NCBI RefSeq assembly: GCF_047739745.1
Contig: NZ_JBLLVA010000015.1
Span: 49,698 to 113,697 of the forward strand
DNA: 64,000 nucleotides
Origin: Pseudaminobacter sp047739745
GTDB taxonomy: Bacteria > Pseudomonadota > Alphaproteobacteria > Rhizobiales > Rhizobiaceae
Direction of reading: 5' to 3'
Part shown: piece after piece, positions 16,870 to 28,072 of the stretch
Position numbering within the stretch: the first letter of the stretch is position 1
How the letters are laid out: each line of letters begins with the position of its first letter
Made by a program: the position numbers and the translations under genes
Notes under the pieces: model-generated
Databases searched by the model: none
What the model was told of the DNA's origin: nothing
What the model saw: only the letters and a program-made list of their open reading frames with translations

Positions 16870-18152
16870 TGGGAATCGAAGTCGTCACTTTCGGCTGTCG
16901 GCTGAACACCTATGAATCCGAGGTGATGCGCCGCGAGGCGGAGGCGGCCGGACTTGGCGGGCTGAAGGATGGCGCGGTCATCTTCAACACCTGCGCGGTC
17001 ACCGCCGAGGCGGTGCGCCAGGCCAAGCAGTCGATCCGCAAGGCACGCCGCGAAAATCCGCAGGCCCGCATCATCGTCAGCGGCTGCGCGGCGCAGACCG
17101 ACCCCACCGCCTTCGCGGCGATGGACGAGGTCGATCTGGTGCTCGGCAATGAGGAGAAGCTGAAGGCCCACAACTACCGTGCCTTGCCGGACTTCGGCGT
17201 CAACGACACCGAGAAGGTGCGCGTCAACGACATCATGAGCGTACGCGAGACGGCCAGCCACATGGTCGACGCCATCGAGGGCAGGGCGCGCGCCTTCGTG
17301 CAGGTGCAGAACGGCTGCGACCATCGCTGCACTTTCTGCATCATTCCCTATGGGCGCGGCAATTCGCGCTCGGTGCCGATGGGCGCCGTGGTCGAGCAGA
17401 TCAAGCGCCTGAGCGGCAACGGCTATGCCGAAATCGTGCTGAGCGGCGTCGATATGACCAGCTATGGGGCCGATCTGCCCGGCAAGCCGAGACTTGGCAA
17501 GCTGGTGAGGACGATCCTGCGCGAAGTGCCGGAGGTGCGCCGGCTCCGGCTTTCTTCGATCGATTCCATCGAAGCCGACGACGATCTGATGGAGGCGATC
17601 GCGACGGAAAGGCGCCTGATGCCGCATCTGCACCTGTCGCTGCAATCCGGCGACGACATGATCCTGAAGCGCATGAAGCGGCGTCACCTTCGCGACGATT
17701 CGATCCGCTTCTGCGAGGACGTGCGCAAGTTGCGCCCCGAGATTGTCTTCGGTGCCGACCTCATCGCCGGTTTTCCGACCGAGACGGAGGAAATGTTCGA
17801 GAATTCGCTAAGAATCGTTGCCGAATGCGGGCTGACCCATCTTCACGTGTTTCCGTTTTCGCCGCGCGAAGGTACGCCTGCCGCGCGAATGCCGCAGGTG
17901 GCGGGCGGCGCGATCAAGGAGCGGGCTGCCCGGCTCCGCGCAGCCGGCGAGGCGTCCTATCGGCGCCATCTGCAATCGCTCGTCGGTACCCGGCAATCAG
18001 TGCTTGTCGAGCGAAACGGGCTCGGCCGCACGGAAGGCTTCACGCTTGTCGCGATTGACGGCGGTGTGCCGGGCGACATCGTTGATGCGACGATCGCCGG
18101 TCATGATGGCGCCCGCCTCGTCGCCGGTCCTGCCGCCCAGCGCGCGGCCTGA
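16869..18152 (+). CDS. mtaB: tRNA t6A37 methylthiotransferase MtaB
   Basis: Radical-SAM enzyme that adds a methylthio group to t6A37 of tRNAs reading ANN codons. The 427-residue protein has the three N-terminal UPF0004 cysteines (FGCRLNTYESEV, NTCAVTAEAV, SGCAAQTDP), the radical-SAM motif NGCDHRCTFCIIPYGRG near residue 145, and a C-terminal TRAM-like segment. The start at 16869 (MGIEVVTFGCRLN) follows the one-base overlap with dapF. The dapF-mtaB-ftsY order is common in this group of bacteria. Confidence 0.95.
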   Translation: MGIEVVTFGCRLNTYESEVMRREAEAAGLGGLKDGAVIFNTCAVTAEAVRQAKQSIRKARRENPQARIIVSGCAAQTDPTAFAAMDEVDLVLGNEEKLKAHNYRALPDFGVNDTEKVRVNDIMSVRETASHMVDAIEGRARAFVQVQNGCDHRCTFCIIPYGRGNSRSVPMGAVVEQIKRLSGNGYAEIVLSGVDMTSYGADLPGKPRLGKLVRTILREVPEVRRLRLSSIDSIEADDDLMEAIATERRLMPHLHLSLQSGDDMILKRMKRRHLRDDSIRFCEDVRKLRPEIVFGADLIAGFPTETEEMFENSLRIVAECGLTHLHVFPFSPREGTPAARMPQVAGGAIKERAARLRAAGEASYRRHLQSLVGTRQSVLVERNGLGRTEGFTLVAIDGGVPGDIVDATIAGHDGARLVAGPAAQRAA

Positions 18153-18166
18153 GAAGGGCTGACAGC

Positions 18167-19780
18167 ATGGCATTCGGCTTCATCAAGAAAGTTTTCTCCT
18201 TCGGCAAGAAGCCGGCCGATGAGGCCGTGCCCGAAGAGAGTGTGCAAGCGCCGGCGATTGACACGCCGGCAGTCGATGAAGCCGCGGCCGGACACGGTCC
18301 GCTTCCGGACTTCCTGCGTCCTGCCGAGGCGGACGATGCGTCCCCGCAAGCTCCGCCCGCTGAGACAGAGACCGCTGCTTCGGAAGTCAAAACCCCCGAA
18401 CCAGAACCAGAGCCGGTCCAAACCCCGCCGGCCGAGCCGGAACGAGGCGAGCAGGAGGCCTCGGCGGTAGCGGAAGCCCCTGCTGCGACTGAAATTCCCG
18501 AAGCCGAAACTGTTTCGCCGCCAGCCGAGGAAGCGGCGGCGGCGCCCGCACCCGTCGAGAGACCACAGGACGAAAACAGGAACCAGGAAGAATCGCCAGC
18601 GGCGCCCGAGACTGCATCCGCCGGGGCTTCGCCGAAACAGCCGGCGCCCGCCGCCGAACTACATGAGGCGGCTCCGGCAGCGGAAATTTCTCCGCCCTTG
18701 CGCCAGCCCGATCCGATCGAGGCCGAGCCGCTGCGCGACGAGATCGCCCCTGAACCGGCACCCGTGCCGCCGCCACCGCCGCCATCGGCGGCAGGCAAGG
18801 TCACGGTAGCGAAAAAGGTCGCGCAGAAGGCCGAGCCGATTGCGCCCGCACCTCAGGCATCGAGACAAAGCTGGTTCCAGCGCCTGAAATCCGGCTTGGC
18901 GCGCTCGTCGAAAGAGCTCGGCGACAATATTTCCGGGGTCTTCACCAAGAGCCGGCTCAACGAAGACATCGTCGATGATCTCGAGGAGGTGCTGATCCGC
19001 GCCGATCTCGGCATGGAAACAGCGATGCGCATCACCGATACGCTGATGTCCGGCCGCTACGGCCGCCAGACGACGGAAGCCGACGTGCGCCGCATCATGG
19101 CCGATGAAGTCGAAAAGGTGCTGGCGCCCGTCGCCATGCCGCTCGAACTCGACCTGTCGCACAAGCCGCATGTCATTCTCGTGGTCGGCGTCAACGGCAC
19201 CGGCAAGACCACCACGATCGGCAAGCTTGCCGCCAAACTGACTGAGGGCGGTCTCTCGGTGATGCTGGCGGCGGGCGATACGTTTCGCGCCGCCGCGATC
19301 GAGCAGTTGAAGATCTGGGGCGAGCGCACCAACTCGCCGGTGGTCGCCTCGAAGCTCGGCGCGGATGCGGCCGGCCTTGCCTGGGACGCTTTCGAGAAGG
19401 CGCGCCAGGCGGGCTCCGACGTGCTGATCATCGATACGGCCGGCCGGCTGCAGAACAAGGCCGAGCTGATGGCCGAGCTTGAGAAGATCGTGCGCGTGCT
19501 GAACCGGCACGACGCGCAGGCACCCCATACCGTGCTTCAAACGGTCGACGCCACGACCGGCCAGAATGCCATGAACCAGGTCGAGATCTTCCGCAATGTC
19601 GCCGGCGTGAATGGGCTGGTCATGACCAAGCTCGACGGCACGGCACGCGGCGGCATTCTCGTCGCCATCGCCGCCAAGCACAAGCTGCCGGTCTATTTCA
19701 TCGGCGTCGGCGAACAGGTCGATGACCTCGAGCCATTTTCCGCAAGCGATTTCGCCAAGGCGATCGCGGGAGTAGCCTGA
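18167..19780 (+). CDS. ftsY: Signal recognition particle receptor FtsY
   Basis: GTPase that docks SRP-ribosome complexes at the inner membrane. The 537-residue protein has an N-terminal basic amphipathic start (MAFGFIKKVFSFGKK), a low-complexity acidic Pro/Ala/Glu-rich region to about residue 215, then the N domain and the G domain with GVNGTGKTTTIGKLA, DTAGRLQNKAEL and TKLDGTARGG. The acidic region is long but typical of rhizobial FtsY. It lies 14 bases after mtaB and four bases before ispZ. Confidence 0.96.
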   Translation: MAFGFIKKVFSFGKKPADEAVPEESVQAPAIDTPAVDEAAAGHGPLPDFLRPAEADDASPQAPPAETETAASEVKTPEPEPEPVQTPPAEPERGEQEASAVAEAPAATEIPEAETVSPPAEEAAAAPAPVERPQDENRNQEESPAAPETASAGASPKQPAPAAELHEAAPAAEISPPLRQPDPIEAEPLRDEIAPEPAPVPPPPPPSAAGKVTVAKKVAQKAEPIAPAPQASRQSWFQRLKSGLARSSKELGDNISGVFTKSRLNEDIVDDLEEVLIRADLGMETAMRITDTLMSGRYGRQTTEADVRRIMADEVEKVLAPVAMPLELDLSHKPHVILVVGVNGTGKTTTIGKLAAKLTEGGLSVMLAAGDTFRAAAIEQLKIWGERTNSPVVASKLGADAAGLAWDAFEKARQAGSDVLIIDTAGRLQNKAELMAELEKIVRVLNRHDAQAPHTVLQTVDATTGQNAMNQVEIFRNVAGVNGLVMTKLDGTARGGILVAIAAKHKLPVYFIGVGEQVDDLEPFSASDFAKAIAGVA

Positions 19781-19784
19781 AGCC

Positions 19785-20432
19785 ATGAACGCTCCGATCC
19801 TCGAACGCGACCCCTCCGATCCGAAGAAGAAGGAGATCAACCCGCTGCTCAAGCTGGCGCTCGAGCTCGGGCCGTTGATGGTGTTCTTCTTCGCCAATGC
19901 GCGCGGCGAGTGGCTGGTCGGAAAGTTTCCGACCCTCGGCGATCTGGGTGGGCCGATTTTCGTGGCGACCGGCCTGTTCATGGTCGCTACGGCGGTCGCG
20001 CTCGCCGTTTCCTGGATCCTTACGCGCACATTGCCGATGATGCCCCTGGTCTCGGGCATCGTCGTCTTCGTTTTCGGTGCGCTGACGCTGTGGCTTCAGG
20101 ACGACGTGTTCATCAAGATGAAACCGACGATCGTCAACACGCTGTTCGGCGCGACCCTGCTTGGCGGGCTGCTGTTCGGCAAATCGCTGCTTGGCTATGT
20201 GTTCGATTCCGCCTTCCGTCTCGATGCCGAGGGCTGGCGCAAGCTCACCTTACGCTGGGGTGTGTTTTTTCTGTTCCTGGCCGTGGTTAATGAAGTGGTG
20301 TGGCGGTCTTTCTCCACCGACGCCTGGGTGGCGTTCAAGGTCTGGGGCATCATGCCGATCACGCTGGTCTTCACCTTCTTCCAGATGCCGCTGATCATGC
20401 GCCACTCGCTCGACGAGCGTATCCGGAAGTAA
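19785..20432 (+). CDS. ispZ: Inner membrane-spanning septation protein A (YciB/IspZ)
   Basis: A 215-residue inner-membrane protein with about five to six hydrophobic segments. The family signatures are LELGPLMVFFFANA near residue 28, KMKPTIVNTLFGATLLGG near residue 110, and the C-terminal WVAFKVWGIMPITLVFTFFQMPL. Family members affect cell division and envelope integrity. The N-terminal 25 residues are polar. Four bases separate it from ftsY, so it belongs to the same operon. Confidence 0.93.
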   Translation: MNAPILERDPSDPKKKEINPLLKLALELGPLMVFFFANARGEWLVGKFPTLGDLGGPIFVATGLFMVATAVALAVSWILTRTLPMMPLVSGIVVFVFGALTLWLQDDVFIKMKPTIVNTLFGATLLGGLLFGKSLLGYVFDSAFRLDAEGWRKLTLRWGVFFLFLAVVNEVVWRSFSTDAWVAFKVWGIMPITLVFTFFQMPLIMRHSLDERIRK

Positions 20433-20598
20433 TCCGCAGATCTCCGCACCAAACGACTGTCAAATCGACATGCGGCAAACGCATTGGTGCGTTGCACATT
20501 GCTTGTTGCATTGCAGCACCAGAAGGCCAATCTAAGTCAAAGGATCAGGGAGGAAACCGGGCGCCGGTCAAGGCGTCGCTCTGAAAGGAGAGCCTGTC

Positions 20599-20766
20599 AT
20601 GATCTTTTCCAACGCAGTTGCCCGCATCAGGGAACGAGCCGAAAAGCGCCGTCGCTTCAACCGCCTTGTTGCCGAAATCGAGGGGATGACAGAGCGCGAT
20701 CTGGCCGACATCAACGGCAATCGTGGCGAGATGCTGTACAACGTCTATCGCGAAATCTACGGCTGA
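20599..20766 (+). CDS. DUF1127 family small protein
   Basis: A 55-residue protein with a basic, arginine-rich N-terminal half (RIRERAEKRRRFNRLVAEI) and the DUF1127 core MTERDLADINGNRGEM. AAAGGAG lies eight bases before the ATG. In alphaproteobacteria such small proteins are often stress- or phosphate-responsive and some bind RNA; nothing here shows which. It is convergent with the ccm cluster, and its upstream spacer carries repeated GTTGCA/TTGCA words without an identifiable operator. Confidence 0.82.
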   Translation: MIFSNAVARIRERAEKRRRFNRLVAEIEGMTERDLADINGNRGEMLYNVYREIYG

Positions 20767-20779
20767 GGCGCGGCACACG

Positions 20780-21358
20780 TCATGGCGTTGCGGCCAGCGC
20801 CTTCTCGATCTGCGGCAGCAGCGCCGTTTGCACGGATTGCACCGTCAACGGCCCGACATGCTTGAAGGCGATTTTGCCGTCCTTGCCGATGACGAAGGTC
20901 TCCGGTACGCCGTAGACGCCCCAGTCGATGGCGCCGCGTCCCGCCTCGTCGGTGCCGATAGCGCCATAGGGGTTGCCTAGGTCGCCAAGGAAGCGGCGCG
21001 CGTTCTCGGGCTTGTCCTTGTAGTTCAGTCCGACGATGCCAAAGCGTTTGTCCTGCGCCAGCGCCATCAGCACTGGATGCTCCTCGCGGCACGGTGCGCA
21101 CCATGACGCAAAGACGTTGAGCAGCGTGACCTTGCCGGCAAATTGCGTGGATTCGATGCCGGGCAACGAAATGCCCTCCAGCGGCGGCAGGCTGGTCTTC
21201 GGGGCCGGCTCGCCGATCAGTGCCGACGGCACCGTCGAAATGTCACGGCCCGACAGCAACTGCATCAGGAAAATGCCGGCCAGCGCCAGGAAGATTGCCA
21301 GCGGCAAAAGCACGATCAGCCGTCGGCGCGGCTTCTGTGTTTGAGATTCCGTCGTCAT
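20780..21358 (-). CDS. ccmG: Cytochrome c maturation thioredoxin CcmG/DsbE (CycY)
   Basis: Membrane-anchored periplasmic thioredoxin that reduces apocytochrome c during heme attachment. The 192-residue protein has an N-terminal membrane anchor (residues about 13-33), the TlpA-like ESTQFAGKVTLLNVFASWCAPC segment with active-site W-C-A-P-C, and the cis-proline loop GVYGVPETFVI. Its start overlaps the ccmD stop by four bases (ATGA). Confidence 0.94.
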   Translation of the reverse strand: MTTESQTQKPRRRLIVLLPLAIFLALAGIFLMQLLSGRDISTVPSALIGEPAPKTSLPPLEGISLPGIESTQFAGKVTLLNVFASWCAPCREEHPVLMALAQDKRFGIVGLNYKDKPENARRFLGDLGNPYGAIGTDEAGRGAIDWGVYGVPETFVIGKDGKIAFKHVGPLTVQSVQTALLPQIEKALAATP

Positions 21359-21525
21359 TGTTCCTCGCCGCGACGGTCGGAGCGTCGACGCAGACCGCTG
21401 GCTTCGAGTTCAGCCATTTCGCGCTGGCGCGCGCGCTGGTCGGTGATGATCCAGACCACCAATCCGGCCAGCGCCAGGGCAGATATGGCGTAGGCCGCCG
21501 AAACATAGAGCGCATGTGCCGTCAT
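21355..21525 (-). CDS. ccmD: Heme exporter protein CcmD
   Basis: A 56-residue single-pass protein (MTAHALYVSAAYAISALALA then VVWIITDQRARQREMAEL) with the usual CcmD pattern of one transmembrane helix followed by a charged helix with conserved tyrosine. It stabilises the CcmABC-CcmE complex that loads heme on CcmE. It overlaps ccmG by four bases. The gene upstream in the usual order, ccmC, is absent: only 138 bases separate this start from the ccmB stop. Confidence 0.88.
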   Translation of the reverse strand: MTAHALYVSAAYAISALALAGLVVWIITDQRARQREMAELEASGLRRRSDRRGEEQ

Positions 21526-21663
21526 GCAGGCCTCCGGAATGGCGGGCACGCAAGTCAATCGAACATCCCGCCCGATGCCGGCCCGCCGGTCAATCGATGT
21601 CTCATAACCGTCGTGCCGCATATTCGCAATCGAACAGCGATGCGACGGATTCGCATTTCATAC

Positions 21664-22329
21664 TCAATCGACGCCTGATCTGAGTGCAAGCGCTGCGGCG
21701 ACCGGCCCGATCACGGCGAGGAATAGCGTGAGCGCACAAAGAATGAGAAACGGCGGCAGAAAAGGGTCCGGGTCGTTGACCGCGCCGTAACTTGCCGAGA
21801 CGCCGAAGATCAGGACGGGGATGACCAGCGGCAGAACCAGCACCGAAACCAGCAGACCGCCGCGCGGCAACGCCACGGCGACGGCGGCCCCGGCGGCACC
21901 GATGAAGGTTATGGCCGGGGTGCCGACGAGAAGCGTCGTGGCCGCGGCGCCAATTCCCACCGCTTCCATGTTCATGAACAGGCCGAGCAGCGGGGCGGCG
22001 ACGACCAGCGGCAGGACGCCCGCCGTCCAGTGCGCAAGGCATTTGACGAAGACCGTCAGCGCAAGCATGTGGCGGTCGGCGGTGAGCAGAAGCTGATCGA
22101 GCGAGCCGTCCTCGCGGTCGGCCTGAAACAGACGGTCGAGTCCCAGCAGCGAGGCAAGCAGCGCGCCGATCCACAGGATGGCCGGGCCGATTCGCCCGAG
22201 CAGGTTGAGGTCGGGCCCGATGCCGAAAGGAATGGTGGCAATAACGGCGAGGAAGAATAGAACGCCGGTCAGCGCGCCGCCGCCGGCGCGGATGCCAAGC
22301 CTGACATCGCGGAGATAAAGCGCGAGCAT
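21664..22329 (-). CDS. ccmB: Heme exporter protein CcmB
   Basis: Inner-membrane permease of the cytochrome c heme-handling ABC complex, 221 residues with six hydrophobic segments. Family features include the N-terminal LYLRDVRLGIRAGGG, the FQADREDGSLDQLLL loop and LAHWTAGVLPLVVAAPLLG. It ends normally at ALALRSGVD. ccmA lies 70 bases upstream; ccmC would be expected immediately downstream but is not there. Confidence 0.94.
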   Translation of the reverse strand: MLALYLRDVRLGIRAGGGALTGVLFFLAVIATIPFGIGPDLNLLGRIGPAILWIGALLASLLGLDRLFQADREDGSLDQLLLTADRHMLALTVFVKCLAHWTAGVLPLVVAAPLLGLFMNMEAVGIGAAATTLLVGTPAITFIGAAGAAVAVALPRGGLLVSVLVLPLVIPVLIFGVSASYGAVNDPDPFLPPFLILCALTLFLAVIGPVAAALALRSGVD

Positions 22330-22399
22330 CAGGAGGCCACACCGAAAATTCGCGCGATGTGCATCGAATGTGAGCCTGTCGACCCGGCCAAGGATGGCA

Positions 22400-23008
22400 T
22401 CAGTGATGCTCCCCCATCTTCAGTTCCGACACATTGTCGAGGCCGAGCGGCAGATGCGTCGCGGCAATGATGATGCCACCATCATCGAGATGGGCGCGCA
22501 TCAGCGCGATGAATTGCATCTCGGAGGCCTTGTCGAGACCCGAGGTCGGTTCGTCGAGCAGCCAGACCGGGCGATAGCTGACGAGTAGCCTGGCGATCGC
22601 AATGCGCCGCTTCTGTCCGGTCGACAAATAACCGAAGGGCAGATGGCCGATCGAGTCGAGCCCGACCATCTCCAGCGCTTCAATGACGGGCAGGTGAGCG
22701 GTGCCGAGAAAATCCTGCCAGAAGGCCAGGTTCTCCGCGACGGTCAGCGCCGTCTTCATTCCGTTCTCATGGCCAAGATAGTGACAGGCGGAGGCGACGG
22801 AGGGGCAGTCCGCTCCGCCACCCTCAAGGCGAATTGCACCATCGGCCGTTGGCAACAAGCCGGCAACGACGCGAAGCAGCGTCGATTTGCCCGCGCCGTT
22901 CGGTCCGGTGACGATCAGCCCTTCGCCTTCCGCCAAGGCGAAGGAAACGCCCGAAAAGATCGTTTCGCCGCCGCGCTTTCCGCCAAGATCATCGGCAACA
23001 AGCCGCAT
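22400..23008 (-). CDS. ccmA: Heme exporter ATP-binding protein CcmA
   Basis: ATPase that drives release of heme-loaded CcmE. Walker A is GPNGAGKST, the signature is LSTGQKRRIAIARLL and Walker B is VWLLDEPTSGLD, with a 202-residue length typical of CcmA. I chose the ATG at 23008 (MRLVADDLGG), which has a G-rich stretch upstream; an in-frame ATG at 23023 would add five residues. First gene of the ccm unit, divergent from acnA. Confidence 0.94.
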   Translation of the reverse strand: MRLVADDLGGKRGGETIFSGVSFALAEGEGLIVTGPNGAGKSTLLRVVAGLLPTADGAIRLEGGGADCPSVASACHYLGHENGMKTALTVAENLAFWQDFLGTAHLPVIEALEMVGLDSIGHLPFGYLSTGQKRRIAIARLLVSYRPVWLLDEPTSGLDKASEMQFIALMRAHLDDGGIIIAATHLPLGLDNVSELKMGEHH

Positions 23009-23194
23009 CCGCCCCCCAATCATCTAGAATCCGACGCCGACCGGCGCCGCCCGGAAATCTTCTGCTTTCAGCCTGAATCCCGATCGATTCGGCCTGAATC
23101 AATTCGAATTCGCAAAGCTGATCGATTCTAGCAGTTTAGAACAGGATGGGGCGGAAAACCTCGGCATAGATTTCGTCACATCGCCTCATATCGG

Positions 23195-23211
23195 TCTAGA
23201 ACTATTCCAGA
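23195..23211. promoter_or_regulatory. Irr-box (ICE)-like palindrome in the ccmA-acnA intergenic region
   Basis: The 17-base sequence TCTAGAACTATTCCAGA is an imperfect palindrome with 14 of 17 matches to the iron control element pattern TTTAGAAnnnTTCTAAA bound by Irr in rhizobia. It lies about 200 bases before acnA and about 190 before ccmA. The rest of this 400-base spacer (23009-23410) contains a second TTCTA/TTAGAA arrangement near 23127-23140 but no gene. Both flanking genes depend on iron or heme, which fits Irr control. Confidence 0.45.
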
Positions 23212-23410
23212 AAAGCCTTTATATGCGAGCCACCACGCCAGCGGTCGGCATGGAAACCTATATAGCGCCGAACCAGCTAACGAGCCGCCTTGAACGGCCG
23301 GACGCTTGGGAGCGGACAGCGGAAATGGCCGTACCCGCACCTTTGCGCGTGATTTGCATGCCACAGGAGTCCGTTCCCGCTTAGGCAGAACGACCAGGAT
23401 GGGATCGCAA

Positions 23411-26101
<2,691 letters not shown>

Positions 26102-26146
26102 ACCCAGCCGCCGGTGTGCTGCGCCGGCAACTTGAACAGCATCTGG

Positions 26147-26176
26147 ACGCCGCCGGGTCATGCCGGCGGCGTTTTT
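26147..26176 (+). terminator. Rho-independent terminator of acnA
   Basis: A 10-bp perfect stem (ACGCCGCCGG paired with CCGGCGGCGT) with a GTCATG loop runs straight into TTTTT, 46 bases after the acnA stop. This is the clearest intrinsic terminator in the window. Confidence 0.88.
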
Positions 26177-26305
26177 CATGGCGGCGCATTCGCGCCCAAA
26201 GTGATCCGTGTCACCGCAACGTGACTTTCCGTTGATGCCGGGGTCTGGCTATTGTTCCTGCAATAATCACAAGAAGCCCGGTCTTCCCGGCCGGGCCGTG
26301 CTGGA

Positions 26306-27091
26306 ATGGCCATGAGTTTTCGATTTGTCTTCTGGATGATGCTGGCGGTGCTGGCATCGCCGGCCGCCTCCGGGGCGGCCGAGACCGGTAAAGCCGCGCG
26401 TCCCACTGGCGTTATCGAACTGTTTACCAGCCAGGGATGCAGTTCCTGCCCGCCGGCCGATGCCGTGTTCCAGGAATTCGCCACCAGCCCCGATTACGTG
26501 GCGCTCGCCTATCATGTCGATTACTGGGATTATCTCGGCTGGCGCGACACATTGAGTCACGCCGACAATACCGAGCGGCAATATTCCTATATGCGCGCCT
26601 TCGGGTCCCGCTCCGTCTATACGCCGCAGGCCGTCATCAACGGGCGTATCCATGTCAACGGCGCCAAGCGGGCCGATGTGATGGACGCGTTCGACGAGTT
26701 GAACAATTCCGGCAAGGGCATGGCGGTCGACGTGAAGCTCAGGCAATCGGGCGACAGCCTGATGATCGAAGCCGGCGGTGCACCCAATGCCGTTGGCGAG
26801 GCGCATGTCATGCTGGTCTATTTCGGGCCGACCCAGCGCGTGGGCATCGGCAGGGGCGAAAACAAGGGCCGCCAGGTGACGTACTGGAATCCGGTCACCG
26901 GCATACAGAGCGCCGGCATGTGGCACGGCGAGGCGGCAAGCTATGAACTGCCCGCCGACAAGATTCCCGACGAAGGCGGATGCGCGGTCCTGCTGCAGGC
27001 GGTGGGCAAGGGCGGGCTGCCGGGTTCGATCTTCGGCGCTGCGATCATGCGCTATTCTGAGGCTGAAGGTCAGGAGCAGCAGCAAAAATAA
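26306..27091 (+). CDS. DUF1223 family thioredoxin-fold secreted protein
   Basis: A 261-residue exported protein. A signal peptide (FVFWMMLAVLASPAASGAAE) is followed by GVIELFTSQGCSSCPPADAV, the DUF1223 signature with a C-S-S-C pair resembling a thioredoxin active site. Conserved YHVDYWDYLGWRD and YTPQAVINGR segments follow. The family's function is not established; the fold and C-x-x-C suggest redox chemistry in the periplasm. Either of the first two ATGs (26306, 26312) may be used. Confidence 0.9.
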   Translation: MAMSFRFVFWMMLAVLASPAASGAAETGKAARPTGVIELFTSQGCSSCPPADAVFQEFATSPDYVALAYHVDYWDYLGWRDTLSHADNTERQYSYMRAFGSRSVYTPQAVINGRIHVNGAKRADVMDAFDELNNSGKGMAVDVKLRQSGDSLMIEAGGAPNAVGEAHVMLVYFGPTQRVGIGRGENKGRQVTYWNPVTGIQSAGMWHGEAASYELPADKIPDEGGCAVLLQAVGKGGLPGSIFGAAIMRYSEAEGQEQQQK

Positions 27092-27460
27092 AACCGGCGC
27101 GCGCGAAGCAGCACCGGTTCAGGTGACCTTGGGATCGTGGCTCCCGTTTGAGCACGGGCAGCCGAGGTTGGTTCGATCCGACCCAGACCCGTGGGCGGGG
27201 GGCTTGGGGTTACAGGCCAGTGCCGGACCGAACCGTCTCAGGCAACACCCGTAAAGTCGGCTGACAATGGGGCGGGAGCTTGGATAAAAGACGGCGGAAA
27301 TAAGGCAGGCGGTCACCAATGGATACAGTCTGTACAGGTTTGTGACCGGGCGAGGCGCCCCGTATGCCGTTTTCAAGCGGTCGTACTTAGCGGGCTTGCA
27401 ATTGGAAGGCGAACGCGCGACGCTGTTCGAACGACAGGCCGATATGGAAGGCTGTGGTGA
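27092..27460. other. 369-base spacer with folded segments; possible small RNA
   Basis: No credible gene. At 27139-27163 a stem GGCT-CCCGT pairs with ACGGG-C-AGCC, followed at once by GGTTGG(TTCGAT)CCGACC at 27166-27183. Further on, CGGTCAC and GTGACCG near 27311-27353 form another inverted repeat. Consecutive hairpins in a G/C-rich stretch raise the possibility of a small RNA or a leader of the DUF2794 gene. I recognise no Rfam family. Confidence 0.3.
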
Positions 27461-27847
27461 ATGACTGATCGCGGAGATTCGACGGAGGGTAGGGAAGAGT
27501 CAGCGATATTGATACGTCTCCACGAGGCGCGATCCGACAGGCAGCCCCTGTTCGTCGCCTTCGATCGGCGTGAGCTTGACCAGATCCTGCAACTCTACGG
27601 ACGCATGGTGGCGGCCAATGAATGGCGCGACTACGCCATCGATCATCTGTCCGACCGGGCCGTCTTCTCGGTATACCGACGGACCAGTGAAACGCCGCTT
27701 TTCCAGATCGTGAAGAACCCGAAACTCGCCCGCAAGCAGGGCGCTTTCAGCGTCGTGGCGGCTGGCGGCCTGATCCTCAAGCGCGGTCATGAGCTGGCCC
27801 GCGTGCTCGGCGTATTCGACAAGAAGCTGAGATTGGTCGGGGCCTGA
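27461..27847 (+). CDS. DUF2794 domain protein
   Basis: A 128-residue cytoplasmic protein of the DUF2794 family, found in Rhizobiales and relatives. The core is PLFVAFDRRELDQILQLYGRMVAANEWRDYAIDHL followed by a basic FQIVKNPKLARKQGAFSVV strand and a C-terminal ILKRGHELARVL helix. No catalytic motif is visible and the function is unknown. It stands alone on the plus strand, with AAGG about ten bases before the ATG. Confidence 0.85.
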   Translation: MTDRGDSTEGREESAILIRLHEARSDRQPLFVAFDRRELDQILQLYGRMVAANEWRDYAIDHLSDRAVFSVYRRTSETPLFQIVKNPKLARKQGAFSVVAAGGLILKRGHELARVLGVFDKKLRLVGA

Positions 27848-28072
27848 GGCTTGCACATCGACTGGAGGCGACGACCCGAAAGGACGGGAGCAGGTTCCGG
27901 CGATCTCGCGGCCGATCCCGGCTCCGCGATTGAGGGTGATTTCGGCTGCGATATTTATGCAACACTTTGCTGCACAAACCGGATTTTAACCATATGCGGT
28001 TGAAATTTCACCAACATGGCCATGTTTGTTTGTGGATATGGCGAGTTGTCGACGGTCCGACGGAGGTTTGGA

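Noticed and set aside
27166..27183. T-arm-like GGTTCGATCC resembling part of a tRNA
   Set aside because: No acceptor stem, anticodon arm or CCA end can be built around it; it is better described as a simple hairpin.
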